A stretch of 64,000 nt of DNA from Pseudomonadota bacterium. GTDB taxonomy: Bacteria; Pseudomonadota; Alphaproteobacteria; Rhodobacterales; Rhodobacteraceae. A program made the translations under genes and the position numbers. Shown here one piece after another: positions 27,812-36,668 of the stretch. The notes below the pieces were generated by a model. The model was not told the DNA's origin. It was given only the letters and a program-made list of their open reading frames with translations, and did not search any database. The stretch spans positions 124,001 through 188,000 of the forward strand of contig JBCAYL010000002.1 of NCBI GenBank assembly GCA_038533575.1. Reading direction: 5' to 3'. Each line of letters opens with the position of its first letter. The stretch's first letter is position 1.

Positions 27812-29334
27812 GTCGGGCGGTCCAGGAGGCTCTCGCCCGTCATTTCGGGTGGCTGCGGGAGCCCCATGAGCGCGAGGAGCGTCGGCGCGAGGTCGGGAAG
27901 ACGCCCGTCGGCGAGCCGAGCCGCGGCGGGGCCGCCATGGAGCAGGACGGGGACGCGGTTGAGCGTGTGAGCCGTATGCGGGCCGCCGGTTTCGGGGTCC
28001 ACCATCACCTCGCAATTGCCGTGATCGGCGCAGATGATCATCGCCCCGCCCACCGCATCGAGCGCCTCAACCACCTGACCCAGCCCGCGATCCACGGCCT
28101 CGCAGGCCTTGATGGCCGCGTCGAGATCGCCGGTATGGCCCACCATGTCGGGGTTGGCGTAGTTCGTGACGATGAGGTCGTACCCCTTGTGCACCGCCTC
28201 CACGAATTTCTGCGTCACCTCCGCGGCCGACATTTCCGGCTGCAGGTCGTAGGTGGCGACCTTGGGAGAGGGCGGCATGAAGCGATCCTCGCCCTTGTAG
28301 GGTGCCTCCCTCCCGCCGTTGAGGAAGAAGGTGACATGCGGGTATTTCTCGGTCTCGGCGAGGCGGAACTGCCTGAGGCCTTGCTTGGAGACCCATTCGC
28401 CCAACGTGTTGGCGATCTCGCGCTTTGGATAGGCCGTGGCGAGGTATTCGGAGTGGGCGTCAGAATACTCCACCATGCCGAGCTGTGCTGCGAACTGCGG
28501 GCGTGTCCCCGTCTCGAAGCCATCGAATCCCGGGGCGCAGAGCGCCGCGAGGATCTCGCGTGCCCGGTCGGCGCGGAAGTTGAGGCAAAAGAGCCCGTCG
28601 CCATCGGCCATGCCGCCGAAATCACCGATGACCGTGGGCAGGATGAACTCGTCGCCCGTCCCCGCGGCATAGCTTTGTGCGACGGCGTCGGCGGGGGTGT
28701 CCGCCCGTTCGCCGGTGCCGCGCGCCATCGCCATGAACGCCTCTTCGACCCTGTCCCAGCGGTTGTCGCGGTCCATGGCGTAGTAGCGCCCGATAACCGT
28801 TACGATCGTTGCACCCTGCGGCAGCGCCTCCTCGAGCCGCGGCAGGAAGGTATCCGCGGTGCGTGGGCCCACGTCGCGCCCATCGGTGATGGCGTGGACC
28901 GCCACCGACACGCCCATGGAGGTGAGGAGCTTGGCTGCCGCAATGATATGCGAGAGATGGCCGTGAACGCCCCCGTCCGAGGCCACGCCCATCAGGTGGG
29001 CTGTTCCGCCCGTCTCGAGCAGGGCCTCGCCGAAGACCAGGATCTGTTCGTTCTCGAAGAAGCTGCCATCCTCGATGGCGAGGTCGATCTGCCCGAGATC
29101 CATCGCCACCACGCGCCCCGCTCCGATATTGGTGTGGCCCACCTCGCTGTTGCCCATCTGGCCGGTGGGCAGGCCCACATCGGGGCCGTGGGTGATAAGC
29201 TGCGCTGAGGGGCCTTTGGCGCGCAGGCGATCGAACGTGGGCGTCGCGGCGAGCGCAGGCGCGTTCGCCTCGGTGCTCGGGCTGTCGCCCCAGCCGTCGA
29301 GAATGCACAAGACAACGGGTGTAGGTCTGCTCAT
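27808..29334 (-). CDS. gpmI: 2,3-bisphosphoglycerate-independent phosphoglycerate mutase
   Basis: The 508-residue alkaline-phosphatase-fold enzyme interconverts 3- and 2-phosphoglycerate in glycolysis. Metal ligand D13 lies in LCILDGWGD. The phosphoserine is S63 in GQMGNSEVGHTNIG. CADHGNCE and TAHTLNRVP supply the C-terminal metal ligands. Full length for the family. Upstream partner of envC and ctpA in the conserved cluster. Confidence 0.96.
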   Translation of the reverse strand: MSRPTPVVLCILDGWGDSPSTEANAPALAATPTFDRLRAKGPSAQLITHGPDVGLPTGQMGNSEVGHTNIGAGRVVAMDLGQIDLAIEDGSFFENEQILVFGEALLETGGTAHLMGVASDGGVHGHLSHIIAAAKLLTSMGVSVAVHAITDGRDVGPRTADTFLPRLEEALPQGATIVTVIGRYYAMDRDNRWDRVEEAFMAMARGTGERADTPADAVAQSYAAGTGDEFILPTVIGDFGGMADGDGLFCLNFRADRAREILAALCAPGFDGFETGTRPQFAAQLGMVEYSDAHSEYLATAYPKREIANTLGEWVSKQGLRQFRLAETEKYPHVTFFLNGGREAPYKGEDRFMPPSPKVATYDLQPEMSAAEVTQKFVEAVHKGYDLIVTNYANPDMVGHTGDLDAAIKACEAVDRGLGQVVEALDAVGGAMIICADHGNCEVMVDPETGGPHTAHTLNRVPVLLHGGPAAARLADGRLPDLAPTLLALMGLPQPPEMTGESLLDRPT

Positions 29335-29415
29335 TCGATCGTCCCCTGCCAGAGGCCCCTGTCTAGCAGAGCGGCGTGGCGCGGCAAGCGGCGGTGGCTT
29401 GGTCTGCGCGGGTCG

Positions 29416-29883
29416 TCACGCGCGATGGTAGGGGCTCCCGGCGAGGATCGAGGCGGCGCGGTAGAGCTGCTCGGCGAGCATGACGCGGGCCAACATGTGC
29501 GGCCAAACCATCTTGCCGAAGCTCAGGGAGGCGTCCGCTTGGTTGCGTAGCTCCGGTGCGAGCCCGTCGGCCCCGCCGATGAAGAAGACCGCGTCTTGCG
29601 TGCCGGTATCCCGCCACTCTTCCAGCGTTTGGGCGAAATCCGGGGAGCTCATCAGCTTCCCCCGCTCGTCGAGACAGATGCGGCGCGCGCCAGCCGGTGC
29701 AGCCTTGGAAAGGAGCTGGGCCTCCTCGGCCATGCCGCCCTTCTTGGCCTCCACTTCGGAAATGGTGAGCTGCGTTAGGCCGAGCCCGCGACCCGTACGC
29801 TCGAAGCGCCGGGCATAGTCATCGATCAGATCGCGCTCGGGGCCGGCGCGGAGCCGTCCCACGGCGCAGATCGTCACGCGCAT
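29416..29883 (-). CDS. rlmH: 23S rRNA (pseudouridine1915-N3)-methyltransferase RlmH
   Basis: A 155-residue SPOUT methyltransferase with the knot segment FFIGGADGLAPE and the C-terminal ML(A)RVMLAEQLYRA...PYHR, both diagnostic. It methylates pseudouridine 1915 in helix 69 of 23S rRNA on 70S ribosomes. Its ATG abuts the rsfS stop (TGA then ATG), so the two ribosome genes are cotranscribed. Confidence 0.95.
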   Translation of the reverse strand: MRVTICAVGRLRAGPERDLIDDYARRFERTGRGLGLTQLTISEVEAKKGGMAEEAQLLSKAAPAGARRICLDERGKLMSSPDFAQTLEEWRDTGTQDAVFFIGGADGLAPELRNQADASLSFGKMVWPHMLARVMLAEQLYRAASILAGSPYHRA

Positions 29884-30258
29884 TCAGGTGTTGCCCGCTC
29901 CCGAGGCAGCCTCGCCGGACGACAGCCACATCTTCTCGAGCTGGTAGAACTCGCGCACTTCCGGGCGGAAGATATGAACGATGACGTCACCAGCATCGAT
30001 CAGGACCCAGTCACCCGCGGATTTGCCTTCGGTGCGGCCGCTGATGCCGAGCTCGGAATTGAGCTTTTCGGTCAGCTTGTCGGCGAGGGCAGAGACCTGC
30101 CGCGTGGAACGACCGGATGCCACGACCATGAAATCGCCCATCTCGGATTTCCCGCGCAGGTCGATCTCCACAATCTCTTCGGCTTTTTCCTCGGTGAGGG
30201 TTCGGGTGATGAGGGCGCGTGTGGCCTCGCTCATCGCTTTGGGGGTAGCTGCGACCAT
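29884..30258 (-). CDS. rsfS: Ribosome silencing factor RsfS
   Basis: About 124 residues. The DUF143/Iojap domain is recognisable by EIDLRGKSEMGDFMVVASGRSTRQV and DWVLIDAGDVIVHIFRPEVREFYQLEKMW. It binds L14 and blocks subunit joining in poor conditions. I prefer the ATG at 30258, with AGGGGTGAG eight bases upstream, to the GTG at 30267, which has no room for a ribosome site. Confidence 0.93.
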   Translation of the reverse strand: MVAATPKAMSEATRALITRTLTEEKAEEIVEIDLRGKSEMGDFMVVASGRSTRQVSALADKLTEKLNSELGISGRTEGKSAGDWVLIDAGDVIVHIFRPEVREFYQLEKMWLSSGEAASGAGNT

Positions 30259-30474
30259 GGCGCTCACCCCTGCATCCGCGGCATGTGCCGCATCAGACGT
30301 AAAAGACAGGACATTGTCCTCCTTCTTCTACGCGCCGCTGGCCCCGGCGCTGGGCATGTATCGAAAATAGCCTGCAAAGCGTGTCAGTTCAATGAAACAC
30401 GCGGGGCGCCCTGCGAGGTGTGACATCACCGCCTATGGCGCCTGCGCCGGCGAGCGCGACCTGCGAGGGATGGA

Positions 30475-31809
30475 TCAGTCCAGCGCCTTCGTAGCGGCGC
30501 CCGGGCTCTCGCCCAGCACGCGCACCTCGCGCTGCGGGAAGGGGATGGAAACGCCGTGCTCCTGGAACGCGTCCCAGAGGGCGAGATAGACGTTGCCGCG
30601 GATGTTGGTGAGGCCGCCCGTGGGATCGGTGATCCAGAAGCGGAGGATGTAATCCACCGAGCTGTCGCCGAAACCCACGATGTGGCAAACGGGCGGACGC
30701 TCCGCCAAGACGCGCTCCACCCCCTGCGCAGCGCCGATCGCGACGCGGCGTACCATGTGCGGGTCGTCTCCATAGGCCGTCCCGAAATAGATATCGAGCC
30801 GCACGAACTCGTTGGAATGGGACCAGTTCACCACCTGCCCGGTGATGAGGTCCTCGTTGGGGATAAGGTATTCCTTGCCGTCGCGCGTGACGACGCTGGC
30901 ATAGCGGGCACCGAGGGTCTGGATCCAGCCGAAGGTCTCGCCAAGCGAGATGACGTCCCCCGGCTTGATCGACTTGTCGAGGAGGATGATGACGCCCGAG
31001 ACGAGATTCGACACGACCTTCTGCAGGCCAAAGCCGAGACCCACGCCGATGGCGCCCGAGAGGACAGCGAGGCCGGTGAGATCGACGCCCGCGGCGTTGA
31101 GGCCGATGACGATGGCGAGGCCGTAGAACACGATCTGCAGGACCTTGACCACGAGCACCTGCATGGAGGGCGACATCTCCTCTGAGCGGCGGATGCGGGC
31201 GGAGGTCGTGCGCGTCAGGAGCCGGGCAGCGGTGATGAGGACGCCGAGCGAGATGAGCGCCTGCACGGCGAGAAGCGCGGACAGCCGGAAATCACCGATG
31301 GTGAAGGCGAGGCTGTCGAGGACGGCGATGCCCTGATCGAGAAGACCGGTGATCTGGAGGGTCACGTAGGCCCAGGCGCCGTAGCGCACCACCTGCCGGA
31401 GCGCCTTGTTGCGGATGAGGCGCGTGGCATAGGCGACGGCGAGCCAAGCCAGGGCGAGCGTGGCGATGATGCCGAGGAGGTAGGATCGCGAGGGCCATGT
31501 GATCTCGCGCATCACGAGGACGACCGACCAGATCAGCACGACGAAGATAATCGCGCGCAGCCGCTGGAGGATCGCCAGCACCGACTTGATCCGCCAGAGC
31601 GGCCAGCCTTCCCGGGTGGAGAGCCAGGCCCGCGTGCGCGGCGTGATGATGCGGGCGAGGAGCCAGGCGACGAGGAAGAGCCCCAGCGCGATGGCGATCT
31701 GATAGGCGCTCCACGGGCGCATTAGCCCGCTCAGGAAGAGCTCGGTTTGCGACAACAGATCCGTGGCGATCGTCGTAAGTTCTTCGAGTTCTTCGGTGCT
31801 TGGCTCCAT
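30475..31809 (-). CDS. MscS-family mechanosensitive channel
   Basis: The 444-residue protein has an N-terminal periplasmic/soluble stretch, about five membrane segments from residue 35, and the MscS pore helix region VLSGAIGVGLGFGLQKVVSNLVSG. The beta domain follows (KPGDVISLGETFGWI..RDGKEYLIPNEDLI). The Gly/Ala-rich pore helix and the beta domain are intact. It should release solutes on hypo-osmotic shock. Same strand as the rsfS block but separated by 216 bases. Confidence 0.9.
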   Translation of the reverse strand: MEPSTEELEELTTIATDLLSQTELFLSGLMRPWSAYQIAIALGLFLVAWLLARIITPRTRAWLSTREGWPLWRIKSVLAILQRLRAIIFVVLIWSVVLVMREITWPSRSYLLGIIATLALAWLAVAYATRLIRNKALRQVVRYGAWAYVTLQITGLLDQGIAVLDSLAFTIGDFRLSALLAVQALISLGVLITAARLLTRTTSARIRRSEEMSPSMQVLVVKVLQIVFYGLAIVIGLNAAGVDLTGLAVLSGAIGVGLGFGLQKVVSNLVSGVIILLDKSIKPGDVISLGETFGWIQTLGARYASVVTRDGKEYLIPNEDLITGQVVNWSHSNEFVRLDIYFGTAYGDDPHMVRRVAIGAAQGVERVLAERPPVCHIVGFGDSSVDYILRFWITDPTGGLTNIRGNVYLALWDAFQEHGVSIPFPQREVRVLGESPGAATKALD

Positions 31810-31877
31810 GGAGGGACTGTATCGTCAGGCGGGCGGGTTTCAACCGCGGGTGGCCGGCGGCCCGCCGCGTGCCGGGG

Positions 31878-32627
31878 TCAGAGATGCGCGCTGGTGATGA
31901 TCCCGTCGATGCTGCGCCGGACGTCGCTGCTCGCCGCTTCCGTTGCCTCCGAGAGCGATTTGATTTCCTGCGCGATCACGGAAAAGCCGCGCCCCGCCTC
32001 CCCGGCGCGGGCCGCTTCCACGGCAGCGTTGAGCGCGATGAGGCGCACGGTGCGCGAGATCGTGTCGATCCGGTCGACGGCATCCCGCGCGGCGCCGCGC
32101 GCTGTCTCGGCCTTGACGCGGCTCGTTTCGATGTAGTCGAGATGGGCGGCCTGGATCGCCTCGGTGAGATCGACGGCCGCGAAATGCACGGTCGAATAGG
32201 CAAAGGCGATGAGACCCTCGATCTTCTGCGTGTCCACATCGCCGGTGGTCGTGAGATCGGCGACGATGCTCTCCGCGCGCCTGCGATATTCCGAGAGGGG
32301 CGCGAGCGTGTCTGAGTGGGCGTCGGCCACGCCGCGCACCCAGCCCAAAGCTTCGGCGTTGAGCTCGGGGATAGGCGCGCGGCCGATGATGGCTCTTTCC
32401 ATGTTCTTGAGGCCCTGCAGCGCGCGGGCCGCACCTCGGATGGCGGAGCTTTTGCCTTCGACGCTGCTGCTGATCTTGGCCACGCTGGAGAACATGCAGA
32501 TGCGGATGCAATGCCCCCGGATCAGCGTGGGAAGGTCCGCCATCATGGAGCGCGCGAGCTCTGTATTTGCGTCACGCCCGATGGCGGGCGGGAAACCGAT
32601 GTCGAAATGCACGTCGTACTGGCCCAT
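31878..32627 (-). CDS. Small soluble methyl-accepting chemotaxis-like protein
   Basis: The 249-residue protein has no membrane segment. It is largely helical and ends with the chemoreceptor hairpin tip ALNAAVEAARAGEAGRGF (about 198-215). Only about 34 residues follow the tip, so the returning arm of the coiled coil is much shorter than normal. N-terminal cysteines (HCIRICMF, about 39-44) could bind a cofactor; this is inference. It may signal to CheA/CheW-like partners elsewhere or act as a non-chemotactic relative. Confidence 0.75.
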   Translation of the reverse strand: MGQYDVHFDIGFPPAIGRDANTELARSMMADLPTLIRGHCIRICMFSSVAKISSSVEGKSSAIRGAARALQGLKNMERAIIGRAPIPELNAEALGWVRGVADAHSDTLAPLSEYRRRAESIVADLTTTGDVDTQKIEGLIAFAYSTVHFAAVDLTEAIQAAHLDYIETSRVKAETARGAARDAVDRIDTISRTVRLIALNAAVEAARAGEAGRGFSVIAQEIKSLSEATEAASSDVRRSIDGIITSAHL

Positions 32628-32703
32628 GGCCGGGCGATAGCGGGAAATGCTTAAGCGACTGCGAATGAAGGTGAGGCGAAGCGCCTGAAGAGCGCGGGCG
32701 CGC

Positions 32704-33357
32704 TCAGCCCGCAGCTCCGGGCAGGATCGGGACGGCCACCTCGTTGCGTCTCGCCCAGGGCGGGGTCATCGGTCCGTCATAGAAGAAGTAGCGCGGCGCT
32801 CCGATCATGGTGAGCTGCCTTGCCTGCGCTTCGTCGATGAGCGCCTGCGTCTGGCGGGCGAGGGCCCCGGCCGTGCGCATCCCGGAGAAGGACAGGACGA
32901 GCATCTCTTCGGGCTTGGCCTCAACGAAACGGATCGCGCCGTTCTGCGCGTCAGGCAGCGTCTCCAGCGTGAAGGCGGCGGGCATCATGAAGCTCACCGT
33001 CCAGCCTTCGCCCGGGCTCGCCGCGCCCTCGTTGGGCGTTTGCGCCACGGGGACGGTCATGGCGATCTTCTCGCCGGTGGCCTTGCCGCCGAAGATGTAA
33101 TTGGCCAGCACCTGGAAGCCCCGGCTCACCGCGCGCCCCTGCCCGCCGCGCACGGTCACCTCCGCGAGGATGTGGGGGCGGTAGCTCCGGCGCTCGAACG
33201 GGCCCTCGCTTTCGAGGACCTCGTAGGGCGGCAATTCGTAGCCTTTGTACATCTCGCCCTCCGTGGCCGCCGCGACGCCCGCCCCGATCAGGCCGAGGAT
33301 CAGCACGACGTGGGTCAGGCGGAAGAGGCCGAAGCGATCTGTTTTTGGGCGTCTCAT
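32704..33357 (-). CDS. SOUL/heme-binding family protein, exported or membrane-anchored
   Basis: A 217-residue protein with an N-terminal hydrophobic segment (LTHVVLILGLIGAGVAAA) and a SOUL domain: YELPPYEVLESEGPFERRSYRPHILAEV, the central KIAMTVPV and a C-terminal YFFYDGPMTPPW.RRNEV. All are hallmarks of the family. SOUL proteins bind heme in some eukaryotes; the bacterial role is unclear. Divergent from leuC across 95 bases. Confidence 0.85.
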   Translation of the reverse strand: MRRPKTDRFGLFRLTHVVLILGLIGAGVAAATEGEMYKGYELPPYEVLESEGPFERRSYRPHILAEVTVRGGQGRAVSRGFQVLANYIFGGKATGEKIAMTVPVAQTPNEGAASPGEGWTVSFMMPAAFTLETLPDAQNGAIRFVEAKPEEMLVLSFSGMRTAGALARQTQALIDEAQARQLTMIGAPRYFFYDGPMTPPWARRNEVAVPILPGAAG

Positions 33358-33452
33358 GCATGTGATACGCTGCGGGTGGGGTGATGGATCACGCCGCCTT
33401 GCCCCCGGCGGGGTGGAGACGTATCACTATTTTCCGACACTTCAGAGGCGCG

Positions 33453-34871
33453 ATGATCGCAGTGGCTGGCCGGACGCTCTACGACAAAATCTGGGATGCC
33501 CATGTCGTCCACCGGGGGGAGGACGGCACGTGCCTTCTCTATATCGACAGGCACTTTGTGCACGAGGTGACGAGCCCGCAGGCTTTCGAGGGCCTGGCCC
33601 TGGCCGGTCGCCCCGTTCGCGCGCCGGAGAAGACGATCGTTGTCCCCGATCACAACGTGCCCACGACCTGGGACCGCGCGCAGGGGATCGAGAACGAGGA
33701 GAGCCGGATCCAGGTCGAGGCGCTCCATGCCAATGTCGCGAAGTTCAACCTGCCGCACTACTACGACATGAACGATGACCGGCAGGGGATCGTGCACATC
33801 GTGGGCCCCGAACAGGGCTGGACGCTCCCGGGCTGCACCATCGTCTGCGGCGACAGCCATACGCCTACCCACGGCGCCTTCGGCGCGCTGGCCCATGGCA
33901 TCGGGACCTCCGAGGTCGAGCACGTGCTGGCCACCCAGACCCTGATCCAGAAGAAGGCGCGGAACATGCGCGTCCGCGTTTCGGGGGGGCTGCGCCCGGG
34001 CGTGACGGCCAAGGACATCGCGCTCCATGTCATTGGGGTCACCGGGACGGGCGGCGGCACGGGTCATGTCATCGAATATGCCGGCGACACGATCGAGGCG
34101 CTTTCTATGGAAGGGCGCATGACGATCTGCAATCTCGCCATCGAAGGCGGCGCGCGGGCCGGGCTCATCGCGCCTGACGAGACAACCTTCGCCTATGTCC
34201 GGGGGCGGGCGCATGCGCCGAAGGGCGCGCTCTGGGAAGCGGCGCTGAGCTATTGGCGCACGTTGAAGAGCGACGCTGATGCCGTCTTCGACAAGGAGGT
34301 GGAGATCGCCGCCGGCGATATCGCGCCCGTCGTCACCTGGGGCACCTCGCCGGAGGACGTGCTCCCCATCACGGGCTCGGTGCCCGCGCCCGAAAGCTTC
34401 AGCGGCGGGAAGGTCGCCTCGGCGGCGCGCGCGCTCGATTACATGGGCCTCACGCCCGGCACCAAGTTGTCCGATATCGAGATCGACGCGGTCTTTCTCG
34501 GCTCCTGTACCAATGGCCGCATCGAGGATCTTCGTGCCGCCGCCGACATCCTTCGCGGGCGACGGGTGGCGGACCGTGTCCAGACCGCGATCGTGGTGCC
34601 GGGCTCGGGTCTCGTCCGGATGCAGGCCGAGGAGGAGGGGCTGGCCGATATCTTCCGAGCCGCGGGCTTCGAATGGCGCCTCGCGGGCTGCTCGATGTGC
34701 CTCGGCATGAACCCCGACCAGCTCGGCCCGGAGGTGCGTTGCGCGTCCACCTCGAACCGCAATTTCGAGGGCCGGCAGGGCCGCGGATCCCGCACGCACC
34801 TGATGTCTCCGGCCATGGCCGCCGCCGCGGCGGTCACCGGGCGGCTCACGGATGTGCGCGAGCTCAGCTGA
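33453..34871 (+). CDS. leuC: 3-isopropylmalate dehydratase large subunit
   Basis: From ATG 33453, with AGAGG upstream, the product has 472 residues. It is an aconitase-family enzyme of leucine synthesis that isomerises 2- to 3-isopropylmalate together with LeuD. The [4Fe-4S] ligands are C352 (SCTNGR), C413 and C416 (CSMCLG). The start [13 protein letters not shown] is typical. No leuD follows: the next genes are membrane proteins and a phosphatase-like gene before leuB. Confidence 0.95.
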   Translation: MIAVAGRTLYDKIWDAHVVHRGEDGTCLLYIDRHFVHEVTSPQAFEGLALAGRPVRAPEKTIVVPDHNVPTTWDRAQGIENEESRIQVEALHANVAKFNLPHYYDMNDDRQGIVHIVGPEQGWTLPGCTIVCGDSHTPTHGAFGALAHGIGTSEVEHVLATQTLIQKKARNMRVRVSGGLRPGVTAKDIALHVIGVTGTGGGTGHVIEYAGDTIEALSMEGRMTICNLAIEGGARAGLIAPDETTFAYVRGRAHAPKGALWEAALSYWRTLKSDADAVFDKEVEIAAGDIAPVVTWGTSPEDVLPITGSVPAPESFSGGKVASAARALDYMGLTPGTKLSDIEIDAVFLGSCTNGRIEDLRAAADILRGRRVADRVQTAIVVPGSGLVRMQAEEEGLADIFRAAGFEWRLAGCSMCLGMNPDQLGPEVRCASTSNRNFEGRQGRGSRTHLMSPAMAAAAAVTGRLTDVRELS

Positions 34872-34960
34872 GCGCCGGGCTGCGCCAGCGCGCCCTTCAA
34901 ATCTGAACAATCGCGGCCTCGACGCGTTTCTTTCGCCCGACCAGACGAAGGAGACTGCAC

Positions 34961-35506
34961 ATGACATCGGCCCGTTGGACACTCATTTCCGGCATCATCC
35001 TCACCTTGGGTGGATTCCTCGGCATCCTGGCGCCCCTGGCGGTCTCCTTCACGGCGACCCTCTTTGTCGGATGGATTTTCCTCTTTCAGGGCGGTCTTGG
35101 CCTCTATGCGGCCTTCAAGGATGCCGATGATCGCGGCTGGCAGCTCGTGATGGCGATCCTCGGGATCGTCCTCGGCCTCAGCTTCATCATCAACCCGCTC
35201 GGCGGCCTCCTGTCGCTGACGCTTTTCGTGGGCATCCTGCTCGCCTCCTCTGGCGCGCTGCGCCTCTGGATGGCCTATCGGGGATCCTTCGGGCTGCCGC
35301 GCTGGGTGCTGATCCTCGGCGGCGTGGCGTCTTTCGCGCTGGGCGTGATCATGATGTTTGGCCTCGCGGGCTCAGGTCCGGCGATCCTCGGCCTCCTCAT
35401 TTCGCTCGAGATGGTGATGATGGGCTCCGCGCTCGTGGCAATGGGCTGGCGCGGCAAGGCCGCCGCCCCACAGACGGCTGATCGCGAAGACTCCGTCAAC
35501 GCGTGA
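34961..35506 (+). CDS. HdeD-family (DUF308) membrane protein
   Basis: A 181-residue, very hydrophobic product with about six membrane segments arranged as three repeated pairs (GFLGILAPLAVSFTATLFVGWI...), as in the HdeD acid-resistance family. The ATG has AAGGAG at good spacing. Function in alphaproteobacteria is unknown. Separated from leuC by 89 bases, possibly cotranscribed. A small GC-rich hairpin (35513-35530) follows the stop. Confidence 0.85.
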   Translation: MTSARWTLISGIILTLGGFLGILAPLAVSFTATLFVGWIFLFQGGLGLYAAFKDADDRGWQLVMAILGIVLGLSFIINPLGGLLSLTLFVGILLASSGALRLWMAYRGSFGLPRWVLILGGVASFALGVIMMFGLAGSGPAILGLLISLEMVMMGSALVAMGWRGKAAAPQTADREDSVNA

Positions 35507-35831
35507 GCGCGGGCCGGGCGCAGGCCCGGTGATGCATGAGGGCCACAGGATTTGGGGCCGCGCCATTGCGCTGCGGCCCCAAAGGCACACCATATCTGGG
35601 CCCAAGCCGCTCAAATGCCTGAATTTGAGGCGGCGACGCAACGCCCATACGGACCAGCCCCGGTCAAGACCCAAAAAGATTCTCTCGGTGAAAACAGGCG
35701 CTTGCCCGCCGATGTGAAAGTGGGCACAATCACGGCAAGAATGAGGCATCCGGGTTTAGCAGGCTCGGGATCAAGAACTGGGACAAGGCTCCGGCATCGT
35801 ATCGGCGTCGTCCATTTTTGAGGGTCAGGCA
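35507..35831. other. 325-base intergenic region with two hairpins and no supported gene
   Basis: Directly after the HdeD stop there is a 6-bp GC stem, CCGGGC-GCAG-GCCCGG (35514-35529), without a U-tract. Twenty bases on comes a perfect 11-bp inverted repeat (35551-35583). Short open frames here have no ribosome site or family resemblance, so I call none. The right part may carry the promoter of the next membrane-protein gene. Confidence 0.6.
35551..35583. repeat. Perfect 11-bp inverted repeat
   Basis: TTTGGGGCCGC (35551-35561) and GCGGCCCCAAA (35573-35583) flank an 11-base loop. The T- and A-tipped ends look like a weak bidirectional terminator stem, though no long T-run follows on either strand. 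Confidence 0.55.
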
Positions 35832-36668
35832 GTGTTTTCACGGCTCCCAGGGGCGTTTTTGCGCGCATTGCTCGTGGTCTGGATGATCGCGACACCATCG
35901 CTGCTTCTTCCCGAAGCAGGGCCGGATGCCACACAGGTCGTGGCACTCGTTGCCATATTTGCAGCCGTCATCACGCTGATCGAATACGCGTCCGACTATC
36001 CCTCCCTCATCGAATTCCGCCACGCGCCGCCCTTCAACCGAGTGCGCTTTGTCTCGCTCTTCGTGACGGTCTTCCTGCTGACCATCATCGCGCGGGGCGC
36101 CATCGCGCCGACGGCTATGACCGAAATCATGACCGATATCGGCAAGATCATCGGCTATGCCATCGACTTCCCTTATTCGCCGGTGCGCAACATGGTCCTA
36201 GCCCTGCCAGAGGGCGCCAATCCCGACCAGGTGGATGCGATCCGTACCGCCGCGGGCATCAGCTATCTTAGCTCGCTCCTGTCGCTGGCGATCTTCGTCA
36301 TCATCATCCGCGTCTTCCACTGGCCGGGTCGGTTCGGGAGCTTCAATGTCTGGGTCAATCTGCCGACCTTCGATCCCACGGCGGGCGGTGACGTCGTCGA
36401 GCGGCTTCAGCGCGATGCGCGGTTCAACATTGCCATGGGCTTCCTTTTGCCTTTCATCATACCGGCAGTACTCAAGATCGCGGCGGAGACGTTCGAGCCG
36501 ATTTCCGTGGCCTCGCCGCAATCGCTCATTTGGATGATGACGGCATGGGCCTTCTTGCCATCCTCGCTTTTCATGCGCGGCATCGCCATGGGGCGCGTGG
36601 CGCAAATGATCGAAGACAAGCGTCGCCAGCGCTACGCCGAGTTCGGCGAGGAGCAGGCGCTGGCCTGA
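35832..36668 (+). CDS. Conserved integral membrane protein
   Basis: The 278-residue product begins at a GTG with AGGG upstream. It has about six hydrophobic spans (two in the first 50 residues, then near 70-90, 140-165, 200-220 and 230-250) and a loop FHWPGRFGSFNVWVNLPTF. I do not recognise a defined family; the position before a phosphatase-like gene and leuB suggests a conserved roseobacter neighbour of leuB. Ends MAGRVAQMIEDKRRQRYAEFG-like, cytoplasmic and charged. Confidence 0.7.
   Translation: MFSRLPGAFLRALLVVWMIATPSLLLPEAGPDATQVVALVAIFAAVITLIEYASDYPSLIEFRHAPPFNRVRFVSLFVTVFLLTIIARGAIAPTAMTEIMTDIGKIIGYAIDFPYSPVRNMVLALPEGANPDQVDAIRTAAGISYLSSLLSLAIFVIIIRVFHWPGRFGSFNVWVNLPTFDPTAGGDVVERLQRDARFNIAMGFLLPFIIPAVLKIAAETFEPISVASPQSLIWMMTAWAFLPSSLFMRGIAMGRVAQMIEDKRRQRYAEFGEEQALA

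Noticed and set aside
35529-35749. Short open frames in the gap after the HdeD gene
   Set aside because: No ribosome site, no hydrophobic or domain pattern, and they run across a perfect hairpin.
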